From assembly GCF_018006725.1 (NCBI RefSeq), contig NZ_JAGMXV010000005.1, forward strand, positions 1 through 58,971: 58,971 nt of DNA, in the 5' to 3' direction. Of the stretch, positions 9,357 to 18,736 are shown piece after piece (position 1 is the first letter of the stretch; each line of letters opens with the position of its first letter). This stretch comes from Rhizorhabdus sp. Its GTDB lineage: Bacteria > Pseudomonadota > Alphaproteobacteria > Sphingomonadales > Sphingomonadaceae. Under the pieces are notes generated by a model that saw nothing but the letters and a program-made list of their open reading frames with translations, made no database searches and was not told the DNA's origin. The position numbers and the translations under genes were made by a program.

Positions 9357-10684
9357 TCCATCTGGTGCGCCCATCGCTTGGGCTGGTGGGGCGGATCCTG
9401 ATCATCCTGCTCCTGACGGTATCCGTCGAGTTCTGCACCAGCACGATGCTGTACGAGCGGGCGAGCCAGTTTTCGTTGCGCGAGGACGAGGCGCACCGCC
9501 TGGCCGAGCATCTGGTCATCACCCGCAAGCTGATCGCCGAGAGGCCACCGCGTGAGCGGCCGGCGATGGCGTCGCTGCTGACCACCGATCGTTATGACGT
9601 GCGCTGGGGCGAGTCTCTGCCCGATCCGCCGCGCATGGCGCCCGAACTGCGCGAGATGCGCGACCAGATCGTCAGCTGGGAACCGTCACTGGCCGATTCC
9701 GAAATGCGGCTGCAGCTGAAGTCGCCGGGGCTCAACTCGATGGTCGTCGGCGGCATGACCCTGCCCGATGGCAGCTGGATCACCTTCGGCACACGCGACG
9801 TCGAGAGCGGCTGGGATCTCGCCATTGGTCGGGTCATCCTGGCGCTGGTCCCGGCGATGGCGCTGCTCGTGATCGGCAGCTTGCTGATCAGCAACACGCT
9901 GAAGCCGATCCGGATGCTGGCGCAAGCGGCCGAGCGCTATGGCTATGGCGACCGTATCATCCTGCCCGAGGTGGGGAGCGGGGAGGTGCTGCGCGTGGTC
10001 AAGGCGTTCAACGCCATGCAGGACCGCATCCAGCGCCTGATCCAGGACCGGACCCAGGCGCTGGCGGCAGTCGGCCATGATCTGCGCACCCCGATCTCCA
10101 GGCTGCGTCTGCGCATCGACATGGTCGCCGACGGCGCGACGCGCGACGCCATGCAGCGCGATGCGATCGAGATGGAAACGATGATCGCCTCGCTGCTCGC
10201 CTTCCTCGGCGGCGACGAGAATGACCAGCCGCGGGTCCGGTCCGATGTCGCGGTGATGGCTGCGACCGTCGTCGACGATGCCACCGACCATGGGCATGAC
10301 GTGCGCTATGAAGGGCCCGAACATTTCGACGCCTTCGTTCGCCTCTACGATCTCAAGCGCGCGCTCGACAATCTGGTGACGAACGCGCTGCGCCATGCGC
10401 AGACGGTTACCGTGACTCTCATTCCGATGGACGAGCGCGTGATCCTGCGGGTGGTGGACAATGGGCCCGGAATTCCCGAGGCCGATCTGGAGGCGGCGAA
10501 GCAGCCATTCGTCAGGCTCGATACGGCGCGCGAGCGGAACACCGAGGGGCTGGGCCTGGGGCTTGCCATCGTCGAACGGATCGTGGGCGCCCACGCAGGG
10601 GAGTTGCGGCTGACCAACCGGCCCGAAGGGGGCCTGCAGGCCGATATCGATATTCCCGTGAAAGGCGCGCAGAAGCTCGCTTGA
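9353..10684 (+). CDS. Two-component sensor histidine kinase
   Basis: A 443-residue inner-membrane kinase: membrane segment near residues 12-30, a periplasmic domain of about 130 residues, a second membrane segment near 160-180, HAMP, the phosphorylated His242 in AAVGHDLRTPISRL, and an ATPase domain with NALRHA, VVDNGPGIP and GLGLGLAIVERIVG. The frame begins with TTG at 9353, overlapping the regulator stop (TTGA), so the two are translationally coupled. The signal is unknown. The periplasmic domain is rich in charged residues and has no named fold I can recognise. Confidence 0.92.
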   Translation: MIHLVRPSLGLVGRILIILLLTVSVEFCTSTMLYERASQFSLREDEAHRLAEHLVITRKLIAERPPRERPAMASLLTTDRYDVRWGESLPDPPRMAPELREMRDQIVSWEPSLADSEMRLQLKSPGLNSMVVGGMTLPDGSWITFGTRDVESGWDLAIGRVILALVPAMALLVIGSLLISNTLKPIRMLAQAAERYGYGDRIILPEVGSGEVLRVVKAFNAMQDRIQRLIQDRTQALAAVGHDLRTPISRLRLRIDMVADGATRDAMQRDAIEMETMIASLLAFLGGDENDQPRVRSDVAVMAATVVDDATDHGHDVRYEGPEHFDAFVRLYDLKRALDNLVTNALRHAQTVTVTLIPMDERVILRVVDNGPGIPEADLEAAKQPFVRLDTARERNTEGLGLGLAIVERIVGAHAGELRLTNRPEGGLQADIDIPVKGAQKLA

Positions 10685-10686
10685 CC

Positions 10687-10723
10687 GCTGTCCGCAGTCG
10701 TTTCGTCGACAGCAATGATTTTT
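10687..10723 (+). terminator. Possible terminator after the two-component operon
   Basis: GCTGTC at 10687-10692 can pair with GACAGC at 10708-10713, followed four bases later by a run of six T. The stem is only 6 bp with a 15-base loop, so this is a weak call. Confidence 0.3.
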
Positions 10724-10808
10724 TACAGGGACGCTGCGCCGCCGCAAAGAGACTGCCCGATATTCGAGGCTCCCGCCGTCTTACCGGCGCACATTTCGGA
10801 GTCCAGAA

Positions 10809-11501
10809 ATGAACGAGCTGATCGGACGCGTAGTCACGTTCCAGTCCAATACATTTCCCAGCAACAGCGACCTTTATGGCAAGCTGGCTCGGGATGGGCA
10901 GAGTCCCAAGGCCCTGATGATCTCCTGCGCCGATTCGCGCGTGGTGCCCGAGTTCATCGTTCAGGCGGCTCCGGGCGACCTGTTCGTTTGCCGCAATGCG
11001 GGCAACATCGTTCCCCCTTATTCGCAGGCCAATGGCGGCGTTTCGTCGACGGTCGAATATGCGGTCATGGTGCTGGGTGTGCGCGACATCATCGTCTGCG
11101 GTCACTCCGATTGCGGCGCCATGAAGGCCCTTGCCAATCCCGGCTCGCTCGAAGGCATGCCCAACGTCGCCGCCTGGCTGCGCCATTCGCATTCGGCGCA
11201 GAAAGTGGCCGCTGAAGCCTATCCGCAAGCAGGCGACAATGATCGTGCGCGCATCATTGCGCTCGAAAATGTCGTGACGCAGCTGTCGCATCTGCGCACC
11301 CATCCGTCGGTCGCCGCTGCGATCGCGCGCGGCGAACTCGCTTTGCATGGCTGGTTCGTCGACATTCATGCGGGCGAAGTGCTCGGTCTCGACGGCAAGA
11401 CCGGCCGGTTCACCCCGATGACCGCCGACAAGCCGCTTCCGGTCGCGCTTCCGGCTGCCCAGCGCCTGGCCGCCGACCTGCTTCAGGAAGCCGCAGAATG
11501 A
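10809..11501 (+). CDS. Beta-class carbonic anhydrase
   Basis: A 230-residue beta-carbonic anhydrase with zinc ligands Cys40, His99 and Cys102, seen in SCADSRV and CGHSDCGAM, and the catalytic Asp42-Arg44 dyad. It interconverts CO2 and bicarbonate in the cytosol. Its stop overlaps the start of the SulP transporter (ATGA), implying coupled synthesis and a joint job in bicarbonate uptake and use. An upstream ribosome site is not obvious, but the ATG precedes the conserved helix directly. Confidence 0.95.
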   Translation: MNELIGRVVTFQSNTFPSNSDLYGKLARDGQSPKALMISCADSRVVPEFIVQAAPGDLFVCRNAGNIVPPYSQANGGVSSTVEYAVMVLGVRDIIVCGHSDCGAMKALANPGSLEGMPNVAAWLRHSHSAQKVAAEAYPQAGDNDRARIIALENVVTQLSHLRTHPSVAAAIARGELALHGWFVDIHAGEVLGLDGKTGRFTPMTADKPLPVALPAAQRLAADLLQEAAE

Positions 11502-13015
11502 AAGCCGCCTCCGCCTCCCTCTTTTCGGGGGCCACGCTGTCACGCGACTTCACGGCGTCGATCGTCGTGTTCCTCGTGGCTTTGCCGCTCTGCATGGGCA
11601 TCGCCATCGCTTCGGGCGTTCCGCCTGAAAAGGGCCTGATCACCGGGATCATCGGCGGCATCGTCGTCGGCCTGCTCGCGGGGTCCCCGCTGCAGGTCAG
11701 CGGTCCCGCCGCCGGCCTGGCCGTGATCGTGTTCGAAATCGTCCGCGATTTCGGTCTGGCGGCGCTCGGTCCGATATTGGTGCTGGCGGGGGCTATCCAG
11801 TTCGTCGCGGGCGTTTTCCGTCTCGGCGGCTGGTTCCGTGCCATCTCGCCGGCGGTTGTCCACGGCATGCTCGCCGGTATCGGGGCGCTGATCGTCGTCG
11901 GCCAGTTCCACGTCCTGTTCGACGCCAAGCCGCTGGCCAACGGCCTGCAGAATCTGGCGGCGATGCCCGGCCGCATGCTCGGCCTGTCCGCGTCCAACAT
12001 CGAGGCGGCCGAACTGGCCTTCGCGATCGGCCTGTTGACCATCGTCGCGATGATCGGTTGGGAGAAGCTCAGGCCCAAGTCGATGAAGCTCGTGCCGGGT
12101 GCACTGATCGGCGTGATCGCCGGTACCGTCGCCGCATGGGCGTTCGGCCTGTCGATCACGCGGGTCGACGTGCCCGAATCGATCGTCGCGGCCGTCGCTC
12201 CTCCGGGCGAGGGCTTCCTCGGCCAGATCATGCAGCCGGCGCTTCTGGTGACTGCGATCGCGATCGCTTTCATCGCCAGCGCGGAAACCCTGCTGTCGGC
12301 GGCTGCGGTCGACCGCATGCACGATGGCGTGCGGACCGATTATGACAAGGAACTGCGCGCTCAAGGCGTCGGCAATTTCCTCTGCGGTCTTGCGGGTGCC
12401 TTGCCGATGACAGGCGTCATCGTCCGCAGCTCGGCCAATGTGCAGGCAGGCGCGATGACGCGTCTGTCGGCGGTTCTCCATGGCGGCTGGCTCCTCGCCT
12501 TCGTCGCGCTGCTGCCCTGGCTGCTGCGCGAGATCCCGATGGCCTCGCTCGCGGGTGTGCTGGTCGTGACCGGCTGGCGGCTCGTGTCGGTCTCGCATGT
12601 CCAGCATCTGTTCAAGCATCATGGCGTGCTGCCGGCGATGATCTGGGTCGCGACCTTCGTCATGGTCGTCTCCACCGATCTGCTGACCGGCGTGCTGGTG
12701 GGCCTGGCCCTGTCGATGATCGAGCTGCTGCCGCATGTCCGCAAGCTGAAGCTGAAGGTCGACACCGCCGAGAAGGCCGACGAGAGCGAGGTTCGGCTCG
12801 AAGGGGCGGCGACATTCGTGGCCTTGCCCAAGGTCTCCAAGGTGCTGGAATCGATCCCCGGCGGTCGTCCGGTCCGCCTCGACATGCGCGAGGTTCCCGC
12901 GATCGACCACAGCATGGCCGAGATGATCGGCGAGTGGGTTCGCCGCCACCGATCGGGGGGCGCCCAGGTCCGGGTCGATTGCGACGAGGAGCACCTCCGC
13001 CGCATGGCAGCCTAA
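11498..13015 (+). CDS. SulP-family anion (probably bicarbonate) transporter with STAS domain
   Basis: A 505-residue protein with about 11 hydrophobic segments from residue 15 to about 410, the early SulP motif VALPLCMGIAIASGVPPEKG, and a C-terminal STAS domain (about 425-505, DMREVPAIDHSMAEMI). SulP proteins carry sulfate, bicarbonate or other anions. Coupling to a beta-carbonic anhydrase by a 4-base overlap favours bicarbonate; that substrate is inference. A strong terminator lies 26 bases downstream, so the operon is probably just these two genes. Confidence 0.9.
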   Translation: MKAASASLFSGATLSRDFTASIVVFLVALPLCMGIAIASGVPPEKGLITGIIGGIVVGLLAGSPLQVSGPAAGLAVIVFEIVRDFGLAALGPILVLAGAIQFVAGVFRLGGWFRAISPAVVHGMLAGIGALIVVGQFHVLFDAKPLANGLQNLAAMPGRMLGLSASNIEAAELAFAIGLLTIVAMIGWEKLRPKSMKLVPGALIGVIAGTVAAWAFGLSITRVDVPESIVAAVAPPGEGFLGQIMQPALLVTAIAIAFIASAETLLSAAAVDRMHDGVRTDYDKELRAQGVGNFLCGLAGALPMTGVIVRSSANVQAGAMTRLSAVLHGGWLLAFVALLPWLLREIPMASLAGVLVVTGWRLVSVSHVQHLFKHHGVLPAMIWVATFVMVVSTDLLTGVLVGLALSMIELLPHVRKLKLKVDTAEKADESEVRLEGAATFVALPKVSKVLESIPGGRPVRLDMREVPAIDHSMAEMIGEWVRRHRSGGAQVRVDCDEEHLRRMAA

Positions 13016-13040
13016 CCTGCCCTAAACGTAAGGTGTTGCA

Positions 13041-13083
13041 ACAGCGTCACGCTCCCCGAACAAGGAGCGTGGCGCTGTCTTTT
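13041..13083 (+). terminator. Rho-independent terminator of the carbonic anhydrase-SulP operon
   Basis: A 15-bp stem with one G-T pair (13041-13055 with 13064-13078), an 8-base loop and a CTTTT tail. It sits right after the SulP stop. Confidence 0.9.
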
Positions 13084-13224
13084 AGAAACAATTTGTAACA
13101 ATCTAGAAACGTACCGCTGAACCTCATCTCCATAATGAGCGTGTCGAATGGAGACGCGATCCGCATAGAGATGGCGCACGTCGATGAGGAGGGACGATCC
13201 TAAACCGAAAAGGGGATTGTCTTT

Positions 13225-14064
13225 ATGCGCTTTCCGAAACTCACCGCCGCAGTCCTGGCTCTTGCTGCCGCCACGCCGGCTCTCGCTCAGGACGAGGAAA
13301 GCTCCGCCTTCACCGTGACCGGCAGCGTCGGTCTCGTTTCCGATTACCGCTTCCGCGGTGTGTCGCAGAGCGACAAGGAAATGGCGATCCAGGGCGGTAT
13401 CACCATCAACCACGAAAGCGGCTTCTATGCCGGCACCTGGGGCTCGAACCTGTCGGGCTGGGGCACCTTCGGCGGTTCGAACATGGAACTTGACCTGTTC
13501 GGCGGCTACAAGGTGCAGCTGACTGACGCGGTCGCGGTCGACACCGGCCTGACCTGGTTCATGTATCCCGGCGGCGCCGACAAGACCGACTTTGCTGAAC
13601 TCTTCCTCAAGCTCAGCGGCACCGCTGGCCCGGTCAACCTTCTCGGTGGTGTCGCTTACGCACCCAAGCAGGAGGCGCTCGGCCGCTGGTATTTCAACGG
13701 CACTTCGGCCGGCACGGGCATTCCCGATGCGCCGGGCGACAAGGAAGACAATCTCTATATCTGGGGCGACATCTCCAGCTCGATCCCGAACACGCCTGTG
13801 ACTCTCAAGGGCCACCTCGGCTATTCGAACGGCAATTCGGGCCTCGGCCCGAACGGAACCAGCGTTGCACCCACCGGCAAATATCTCGACTGGCTGGTCG
13901 GAGCGGACGTCGCGGTCGGACCGGTCGTACTCGGCGTGTCCTACATCGACACCGACATCTCGAAGAGCGAGTCGGCCTATCTGTTGCCGAACTTCTCGTC
14001 GACGAAGAACGGCTCGTCGATCGCCAGCGGCAAGGTGGTCTTCTCGGTCAGCGCCGCTTTCTGA
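13225..14064 (+). CDS. TorF/Gcw_chp-type putative outer-membrane porin
   Basis: A 279-residue exported protein: signal peptide MRFPKLTAAVLALAAATPALA, then GLVSDYRFRGVSQSDKEMAIQGG, the signature of the Gcw_chp (TIGR02001) group, and alternating beta-strand-like segments ending in a terminal phenylalanine, as in outer-membrane beta barrels. The permeant is not known. It lies downstream of the anion-transport operon but after its terminator and with its own leader, so co-regulation is only possible. Followed by its own terminator. Confidence 0.85.
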   Translation: MRFPKLTAAVLALAAATPALAQDEESSAFTVTGSVGLVSDYRFRGVSQSDKEMAIQGGITINHESGFYAGTWGSNLSGWGTFGGSNMELDLFGGYKVQLTDAVAVDTGLTWFMYPGGADKTDFAELFLKLSGTAGPVNLLGGVAYAPKQEALGRWYFNGTSAGTGIPDAPGDKEDNLYIWGDISSSIPNTPVTLKGHLGYSNGNSGLGPNGTSVAPTGKYLDWLVGADVAVGPVVLGVSYIDTDISKSESAYLLPNFSSTKNGSSIASGKVVFSVSAAF

Positions 14065-14082
14065 TCCGTTGACAATGCAAGG

Positions 14083-14113
14083 ACGGGGCGTGCCGCTGGC
14101 GCGCCCCGTTTTT
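14083..14113 (+). terminator. Rho-independent terminator of the porin gene
   Basis: ACGGGGCG at 14083-14090 pairs with CGCCCCGT at 14102-14109, and a run of five T follows. It is 18 bases past the stop codon. Confidence 0.88.
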
Positions 14114-14384
14114 CATGCCGGGAAGCGCATCGACGCTGAAAGAAAGTAGCAGAAACATTTCGTTGCAAAGATGCTAATGACGCATCGCAGCAATTTCTCC
14201 TGCAAAGATCGGCGGATATCCGCGCTTTCCGAAAGGGGCTGGCGAGCTGTGGCGCAATCGCCATAGGTGGGATTCAGCTGTCGTCCTGCGTGCCCGCTGA
14301 TCGACCCTTTGCGTCGCTCTGATCGAGGAAGCCCGTTTGCCTATTTGCGAATCGATCGCAATAAATGGCGGCGTAGACGAAGCC
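14114..14384. other. Intergenic stretch before the DUF2061 gene
   Basis: Together with the porin terminator this makes about 320 bases without a recognised gene. It contains an unassigned GAGGAAG followed by an in-frame TTG at 14337, a possible longer start for the next gene. Nothing else stands out. Confidence 0.4.
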
Positions 14385-14597
14385 ATGCCCACCGATATGC
14401 TGAAGACCCTGACTTATCTTTCCCTGCACTTGACTATCGGGTTCGGCGTGGCCTATGCCCTGACCGGATCGGTTCAGATCGCGGGCGGCATCGCGCTGAT
14501 CGAACCCTGCGTCAACGCCGTCGCCTTCTTCTTCCACGAACGCGCCTGGAAACGCCATGAGATAGCGCGACGCGTTGGCGCGCCCATCGCGGCCTGA
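14385..14597 (+). CDS. DUF2061-family small membrane protein
   Basis: Seventy residues with two hydrophobic stretches (YLSLHLTIGFGVAYALTG and IAGGIALIEPCVNAVAFFF) and the FFFHERAWKRHE ending typical of DUF2061 proteins. The function of the family is unknown. I place the start at the ATG at 14385. A TTG at 14337 with GAGGAAG upstream would add 16 residues. It is convergent with nhaA, 6 bases apart. Confidence 0.72.
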   Translation: MPTDMLKTLTYLSLHLTIGFGVAYALTGSVQIAGGIALIEPCVNAVAFFFHERAWKRHEIARRVGAPIAA

Positions 14598-14603
14598 GCT
14601 GCT

Positions 14604-15785
14604 TCAATCAGCGGCGGCGTCCTCTCGCCGGGCGAACCGCAGGATCAGGAAGCCGAGCATGCCGGCCAGAAGCGATCCGGCGAGAATGCCGATCTTCGCC
14701 TCGGCCTGCAGGATCGGCTGCCCGGCAAAGGCGAGGAGCGTGATGAACAGGCTCATCGTGAAGCCGATACCGCACAGGAGAGCGGTCCCGAACAGCTGTG
14801 CCGGGGTGGCGTGAGCGGGCATGTCGGCGATTCCCGCCCGGACCGCGACTAGGGATGTCCCGAAAACGCCCACGACCTTGCCGATCAGCAGTCCAAGGCC
14901 GACTCCAAGCGTTATCGGCGCGGTGAACGCCTCCGGCGGAAGGCCAATGACGCGCACTCCGGCATTGGCCAGTCCGAAGATCGGCAGGATCAGGAAGGAG
15001 ACCGGCATGTGCAGCAAATGTTCGAGCCGATGCAGCGGGCTACGGGTCTCGGAGTCCGGACGACCGGGCGTTTCCTGCAGGGGTATGGCAAAGGCAAGGG
15101 CGACCCCCGCCAGCGTGGCGTGGACGCCGGAGCCCAGGACCAGCACCCATAGGATGAGCCCCATGAGCAGATAGGGGGAAAGCCGACGAACGCCCAGCCG
15201 GTTCATCGCAAACAGCAGGCCGGCGCAGCCGGCTGCGCCGGCGAGATGCGGCAGCGACAGCTCCGCCGTGTAGAACAGCGCGATGATGATCACGGCGCCG
15301 AGATCGTCGATGATGGCGAGCGCGGTGAGGAAGATGCGCAGGGAAACGGGAACGCGCTTGCCCAGCAGAGCCAGGACACCCAGCGCGAAGGCGATGTCTG
15401 TCGCCGCCGGTATGGCCCAGCCATGGGCCGTCGGACCCGGATTGAAGATCAGATAGACGAGCGCAGGCACCGCCATGCCTCCGGCGGCGGCCAGCCCCGG
15501 CAATATCCGGCGCGGCCAGGAAGACAGTTGCCCGTCGAGCACCTCCCTTTTGATCTCCAGCCCGACCAGCAGGAAGAAGATCGCCATCAGCCCGTCGTTG
15601 ATCCAATGCTGGACCGACAAGGGACCTATGAAGACATGGAGTGCGTGCTCATAGGCCAGGCCCAGGGGGGAATTGGCGATGACGAGCGCAAGCGCGGCGC
15701 AGGCCATCAACATCAGGCCGGCGGACGCCTGGCCGTGGAAAAACTGGCGAAGCGCGCTGCGCGGTTTCAGGCGGGACAGGACCAT
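14604..15785 (-). CDS. nhaA: Na+/H+ antiporter NhaA
   Basis: A 393-residue inner-membrane antiporter with about 12 hydrophobic segments. The ion-binding aspartate pair appears in [19 protein letters not shown], and the helix with [18 protein letters not shown] matches NhaA. It exchanges internal Na+ or Li+ for protons in pH and salt homeostasis. The ATG at 15785 has GGAGG four bases before it, and the two ATGs further out (15800, 15833) have none. Confidence 0.95.
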   Translation of the reverse strand: MVLSRLKPRSALRQFFHGQASAGLMLMACAALALVIANSPLGLAYEHALHVFIGPLSVQHWINDGLMAIFFLLVGLEIKREVLDGQLSSWPRRILPGLAAAGGMAVPALVYLIFNPGPTAHGWAIPAATDIAFALGVLALLGKRVPVSLRIFLTALAIIDDLGAVIIIALFYTAELSLPHLAGAAGCAGLLFAMNRLGVRRLSPYLLMGLILWVLVLGSGVHATLAGVALAFAIPLQETPGRPDSETRSPLHRLEHLLHMPVSFLILPIFGLANAGVRVIGLPPEAFTAPITLGVGLGLLIGKVVGVFGTSLVAVRAGIADMPAHATPAQLFGTALLCGIGFTMSLFITLLAFAGQPILQAEAKIGILAGSLLAGMLGFLILRFARREDAAAD

Positions 15786-15908
15786 CGGGCCTCCGGGCAT
15801 GAGTCTGACCGCTGGCGGCCCGACCAACGGCAAAACCTGCCCGCCCCAGCGGGACGTGCACCCGCCGTTGCTATTGCAGAGGCCTATCCCCCTCGCAACC
15901 CCGCTCGG

Positions 15909-16589
15909 CTACCGACGTCTGTACCGAAAATACCAGACTTCGTGGCCCTTCGCCCGTGCCTTCGCTTCGTAGCGCGTTTCGGGCCAGTCGTCGGGGCGGA
16001 CGAGGAAATCGTGCGGGGTTTCGCCGAGCCATTCGAAATCGGGGGAGCGGCCCATCACCATCATCGCCCAGCGAACATAGACGGGGTGGTCGGTACCGAA
16101 ACGGAATTCGCCGCCGGGCTTCATCTTGCGCGCGATCAGGCCGATCGGCCCGTCGTTCATGAAGCGGCGCTTGGCGTGGCGCGCCTTCGGCCAGGGATCG
16201 GGATGGAGCAGCCAGGCCCGTTCGAGCGAAGCGTCGGGGAGCCGTTCGAGCACGTCGATCGCGTCGCCCATATGCAGCCGGACATTGTCGAGGCCCAGTT
16301 CGTCAATCTTCAGCAGCGCACCGACGACGCCGTCGAGAAAGGGCTCGCAGCCGATGAAGCCGTGGTTGCGGCGCTGCGACGCCTGCCAGGCCATATGCTC
16401 GCCCTTGCCGAAGCCGATCTCGAGCTCCAGCGGCCGATCGTCGCCGAACAGCACGGGCGCGTCGAGCGCACCGGTTTCCTGCACGCTGATCTCGGGCAAC
16501 AGGCGCTCGACCAGTTCCGCCTGTCCCTGCCGCAGCTTGTGTCCCTGCCGGCGCCCGTAGAGGCGCCGGATCGAGAGCGGATCATTCAT
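15909..16589 (-). CDS. trmB: tRNA (guanine-N7)-methyltransferase
   Basis: A 226-residue TrmB that forms m7G46 in tRNA variable loops using SAM. Key motifs: LELEIGFGKGEHMAW (SAM-binding), IGCEPFLDGV, WLLHPDPWPKARHAKRRF and RFGTDHPVYV. Its start overlaps by 8 bases the end of the upstream SAM methyltransferase gene, indicating coupling. Upstream of both lies metK, which makes their cofactor, although a terminator-like hairpin separates metK. Confidence 0.95.
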   Translation of the reverse strand: MNDPLSIRRLYGRRQGHKLRQGQAELVERLLPEISVQETGALDAPVLFGDDRPLELEIGFGKGEHMAWQASQRRNHGFIGCEPFLDGVVGALLKIDELGLDNVRLHMGDAIDVLERLPDASLERAWLLHPDPWPKARHAKRRFMNDGPIGLIARKMKPGGEFRFGTDHPVYVRWAMMVMGRSPDFEWLGETPHDFLVRPDDWPETRYEAKARAKGHEVWYFRYRRR

Positions 16590-17151
16590 GGTCGCGACCT
16601 ATTTCGTAGACGGCCGCCGGCGGCAGGTTGCGCAGCGTGCTTGACAGGCGCCGGGCCTTGAGCCCGAGCCGGTCCATGACGGGCTTCCGCACCGGGCAGA
16701 CCGGGCTGTAGCTGAACTGGTAGAGGCGTCCGCCGGGGCGCATCAGATCGAAACAGCCGCGCATGATCTTCATCTGCTGGGCGACGTTCATGCTCAGGAT
16801 CGGAAGTCCGGAGATGGTCGCACCGGCAAGTCCGTTGGCGAACAGCGCGCGGTGGCGGTGTACGCCAGCCGCGTCGCCGCGCACGACGCGGGCCTGCGGG
16901 AAGCGCGTTTCGAGCATGCGCGCGAAGTCCGCCTCATTCTCGATCAGGATAAGATCCGATTCCTGCAGTCCCCGGTCGAGCAGCGCCTTTGTGAAGACGC
17001 CCGTGCCGGGGCCGAGTTCGATCACCGGGGCCATGTCGGGGGTGATGTGCGCGGTGATGAGGCGGGCGAGCGAGGGCCCCGAAGGTGCCACGGCGGCAAT
17101 ACCGAGCGGATCCCGCGCCCAGGCGCGCAGGAAGGCTGCGAGATCCGACAT
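16582..17151 (-). CDS. SAM-dependent methyltransferase, phospholipid N-methyltransferase-like
   Basis: A 189-residue class I methyltransferase. The SAM site reads PVIELGPGTGVFTKALLDRG, with acidic ILIENEADF after it, and the N-terminus (FLRAWARDPLGIAAVAPSGPSLARLI) resembles PmtA-like phosphatidylethanolamine N-methyltransferases and related KsgA-fold enzymes. The substrate is therefore likely a lipid but is not proven. GGAG precedes the ATG at 17151 by 5 bases. It overlaps trmB. Confidence 0.8.
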   Translation of the reverse strand: MSDLAAFLRAWARDPLGIAAVAPSGPSLARLITAHITPDMAPVIELGPGTGVFTKALLDRGLQESDLILIENEADFARMLETRFPQARVVRGDAAGVHRHRALFANGLAGATISGLPILSMNVAQQMKIMRGCFDLMRPGGRLYQFSYSPVCPVRKPVMDRLGLKARRLSSTLRNLPPAAVYEIGRDHE

Positions 17152-17235
17152 GGGCGCTCCGCTCGAGGTCACGACGCTGCCCTACTCGCTTCCCGCCACA
17201 CTGCGCCAGAGGAAAGAAACGGCTGTTCAACAATA

Positions 17236-17263
17236 AGCCCGGCCGGGACAGCCGGGCCGGGCT
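17236..17263 (-). terminator. Rho-independent terminator after metK
   Basis: AGCCCGGCC at 17236-17244 pairs perfectly with GGCCGGGCT at 17255-17263. Read on the minus strand the stem is followed by TTATTGTT. It lies 7 bases beyond the metK stop. Confidence 0.75.
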
Positions 17264-17270
17264 ATGGCGA

Positions 17271-18485
17271 TCAGGCGAGGGCGGCCTTGAGCTTGTCGAC
17301 CAGGTCGGTCCGCTCCCACGGGAACAGGTCACCCTCGGCCTTGCGCCCGAAATGGCCATAAGCGGCGGTCTTGCGGTAGATCGGCTTGTTGAGGCCGAGA
17401 TGGGTGCGGATACCGCGCGGGGTCAGCTTGCCAAGCGCTTCGATGCCCTGGATCGCGGTCTCGATCGCGGCGTCGGTGATGCCTTCGCTCGCGGTGCCGT
17501 GCGTGTCGACATAGAGCGAGAGCGGCTCGGACACGCCGATCGCATAGGCCAGCTGGATCGTGCAGCGGCGGGCAAGGCCGGCGGCGACGATGTTCTTGGC
17601 GAGATAGCGGCTGATATAAGCGGCCGAGCGGTCGACCTTGGTCGGGTCCTTGCCCGAGAAGGCACCGCCGCCATGGGGGGCCGCACCGCCATAGGTGTCC
17701 ACGATGATCTTGCGGCCGGTAAGGCCCGCGTCGCCGTCCGGCCCGCCGATCTCGAAGCTGCCGGTCGGGTTGATGTGATAGACGGTCTTGTCCGACAGAA
17801 GCTCGGCCGGGAGGATGTCGGCGACGACCTGCTTCACATAGGCCTTGAGCTCGGCTTCCTTCTCACCCTCGTCATAGCCTTTGCCATGCTGGGTCGAGAC
17901 GACGATCGCCGTCGCGGCGGCCGGCTTGCCATTTTCGAAGCGCAGCGTGACCTGGCTCTTGGCATCGGGTTCGAGGAAGGGGGCGGCGCCGGAGTGGCGG
18001 TCGGCGGCCATGCGCTCGAGAATCTTGTGGCTGTAATAGAGGGTGGCCGGCATCAGGTCGGGGGTCTCGTCGCAGGCGAAACCGAACATGATGCCCTGGT
18101 CGCCGGCGCCCTCATCCTTGTTGCCGCTGGCGTCGACGCCCTGCGCGATGTGGGCGGACTGGCCGTGAAGATTGTTCTCGAAGCGGAACTGGTTCCAGTG
18201 GAAGCCGTCCTGCTCATAACCGATTTCGCGCACCGTCTCGCGGACGATCTTCTCGATCTCTTCCTGCGCGCCGGCGGCCCAGGCGCCATTCTCATAGACG
18301 CCCTTGCAGCGGATCTCACCGGCAAGCACGACCAGCTGGGTGGTCGTCAGCGTCTCGCACGCGATGCGCGCCTCCGGGTCCTTCGACAGGAAGAGGTCGA
18401 CGATGGCGTCCGAAATCTGATCGGCAACCTTGTCGGGATGGCCTTCGGACACGCTCTCGGAGGTGAAGAGATAGTTGCTGCGCAT
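17271..18485 (-). CDS. metK: S-adenosylmethionine synthetase
   Basis: A 404-residue MetK that makes SAM from methionine and ATP. Signatures: [20 protein letters not shown] at the N-terminus, [12 protein letters not shown] centrally and [19 protein letters not shown] in the C-terminal domain. The start [11 protein letters not shown] is unambiguous although the nearest purine-rich ribosome site (AAGAGGG) is unusually far, about 13 bases. Two SAM-using enzymes follow on the same strand. Confidence 0.97.
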   Translation of the reverse strand: MRSNYLFTSESVSEGHPDKVADQISDAIVDLFLSKDPEARIACETLTTTQLVVLAGEIRCKGVYENGAWAAGAQEEIEKIVRETVREIGYEQDGFHWNQFRFENNLHGQSAHIAQGVDASGNKDEGAGDQGIMFGFACDETPDLMPATLYYSHKILERMAADRHSGAAPFLEPDAKSQVTLRFENGKPAAATAIVVSTQHGKGYDEGEKEAELKAYVKQVVADILPAELLSDKTVYHINPTGSFEIGGPDGDAGLTGRKIIVDTYGGAAPHGGGAFSGKDPTKVDRSAAYISRYLAKNIVAAGLARRCTIQLAYAIGVSEPLSLYVDTHGTASEGITDAAIETAIQGIEALGKLTPRGIRTHLGLNKPIYRKTAAYGHFGRKAEGDLFPWERTDLVDKLKAALA

Positions 18486-18600
18486 AGGTACTGACTGACC
18501 CTCTTGGGATGATAGTCGCCTGATAAGGCGCTCGCTGCGAATAGGATATAAAGAGTTCGTTATATCGCCCTTAGCGCCGCTTGCTCGCGTCCGCAACGGG
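18486..18600 (-). promoter_or_regulatory. metK leader with two hairpins
   Basis: The leader read on the minus strand contains GATATAA/TTATATC (18545-18551 and 18560-18566 on the plus strand) and, closer to the gene, a GCGCC-TTATCA-GGCG hairpin. metK genes in alphaproteobacteria are often under SAM riboswitches. I could not match this to SAM-II or SAM/SAH consensus by eye, so the regulatory role is only suggested. Confidence 0.3.
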
Positions 18601-18736
18601 CGACGTCCTGAGCCGCGGCTACTACGGATTCGGAACCGGCCTCTGAAAACCCCTTACGAAATATACCGGACATTAATCTGATTCGGGACATGAGCGAGGC
18701 TTGGACAAAAGGGGATTCGCCCCGAGGAACCACATT

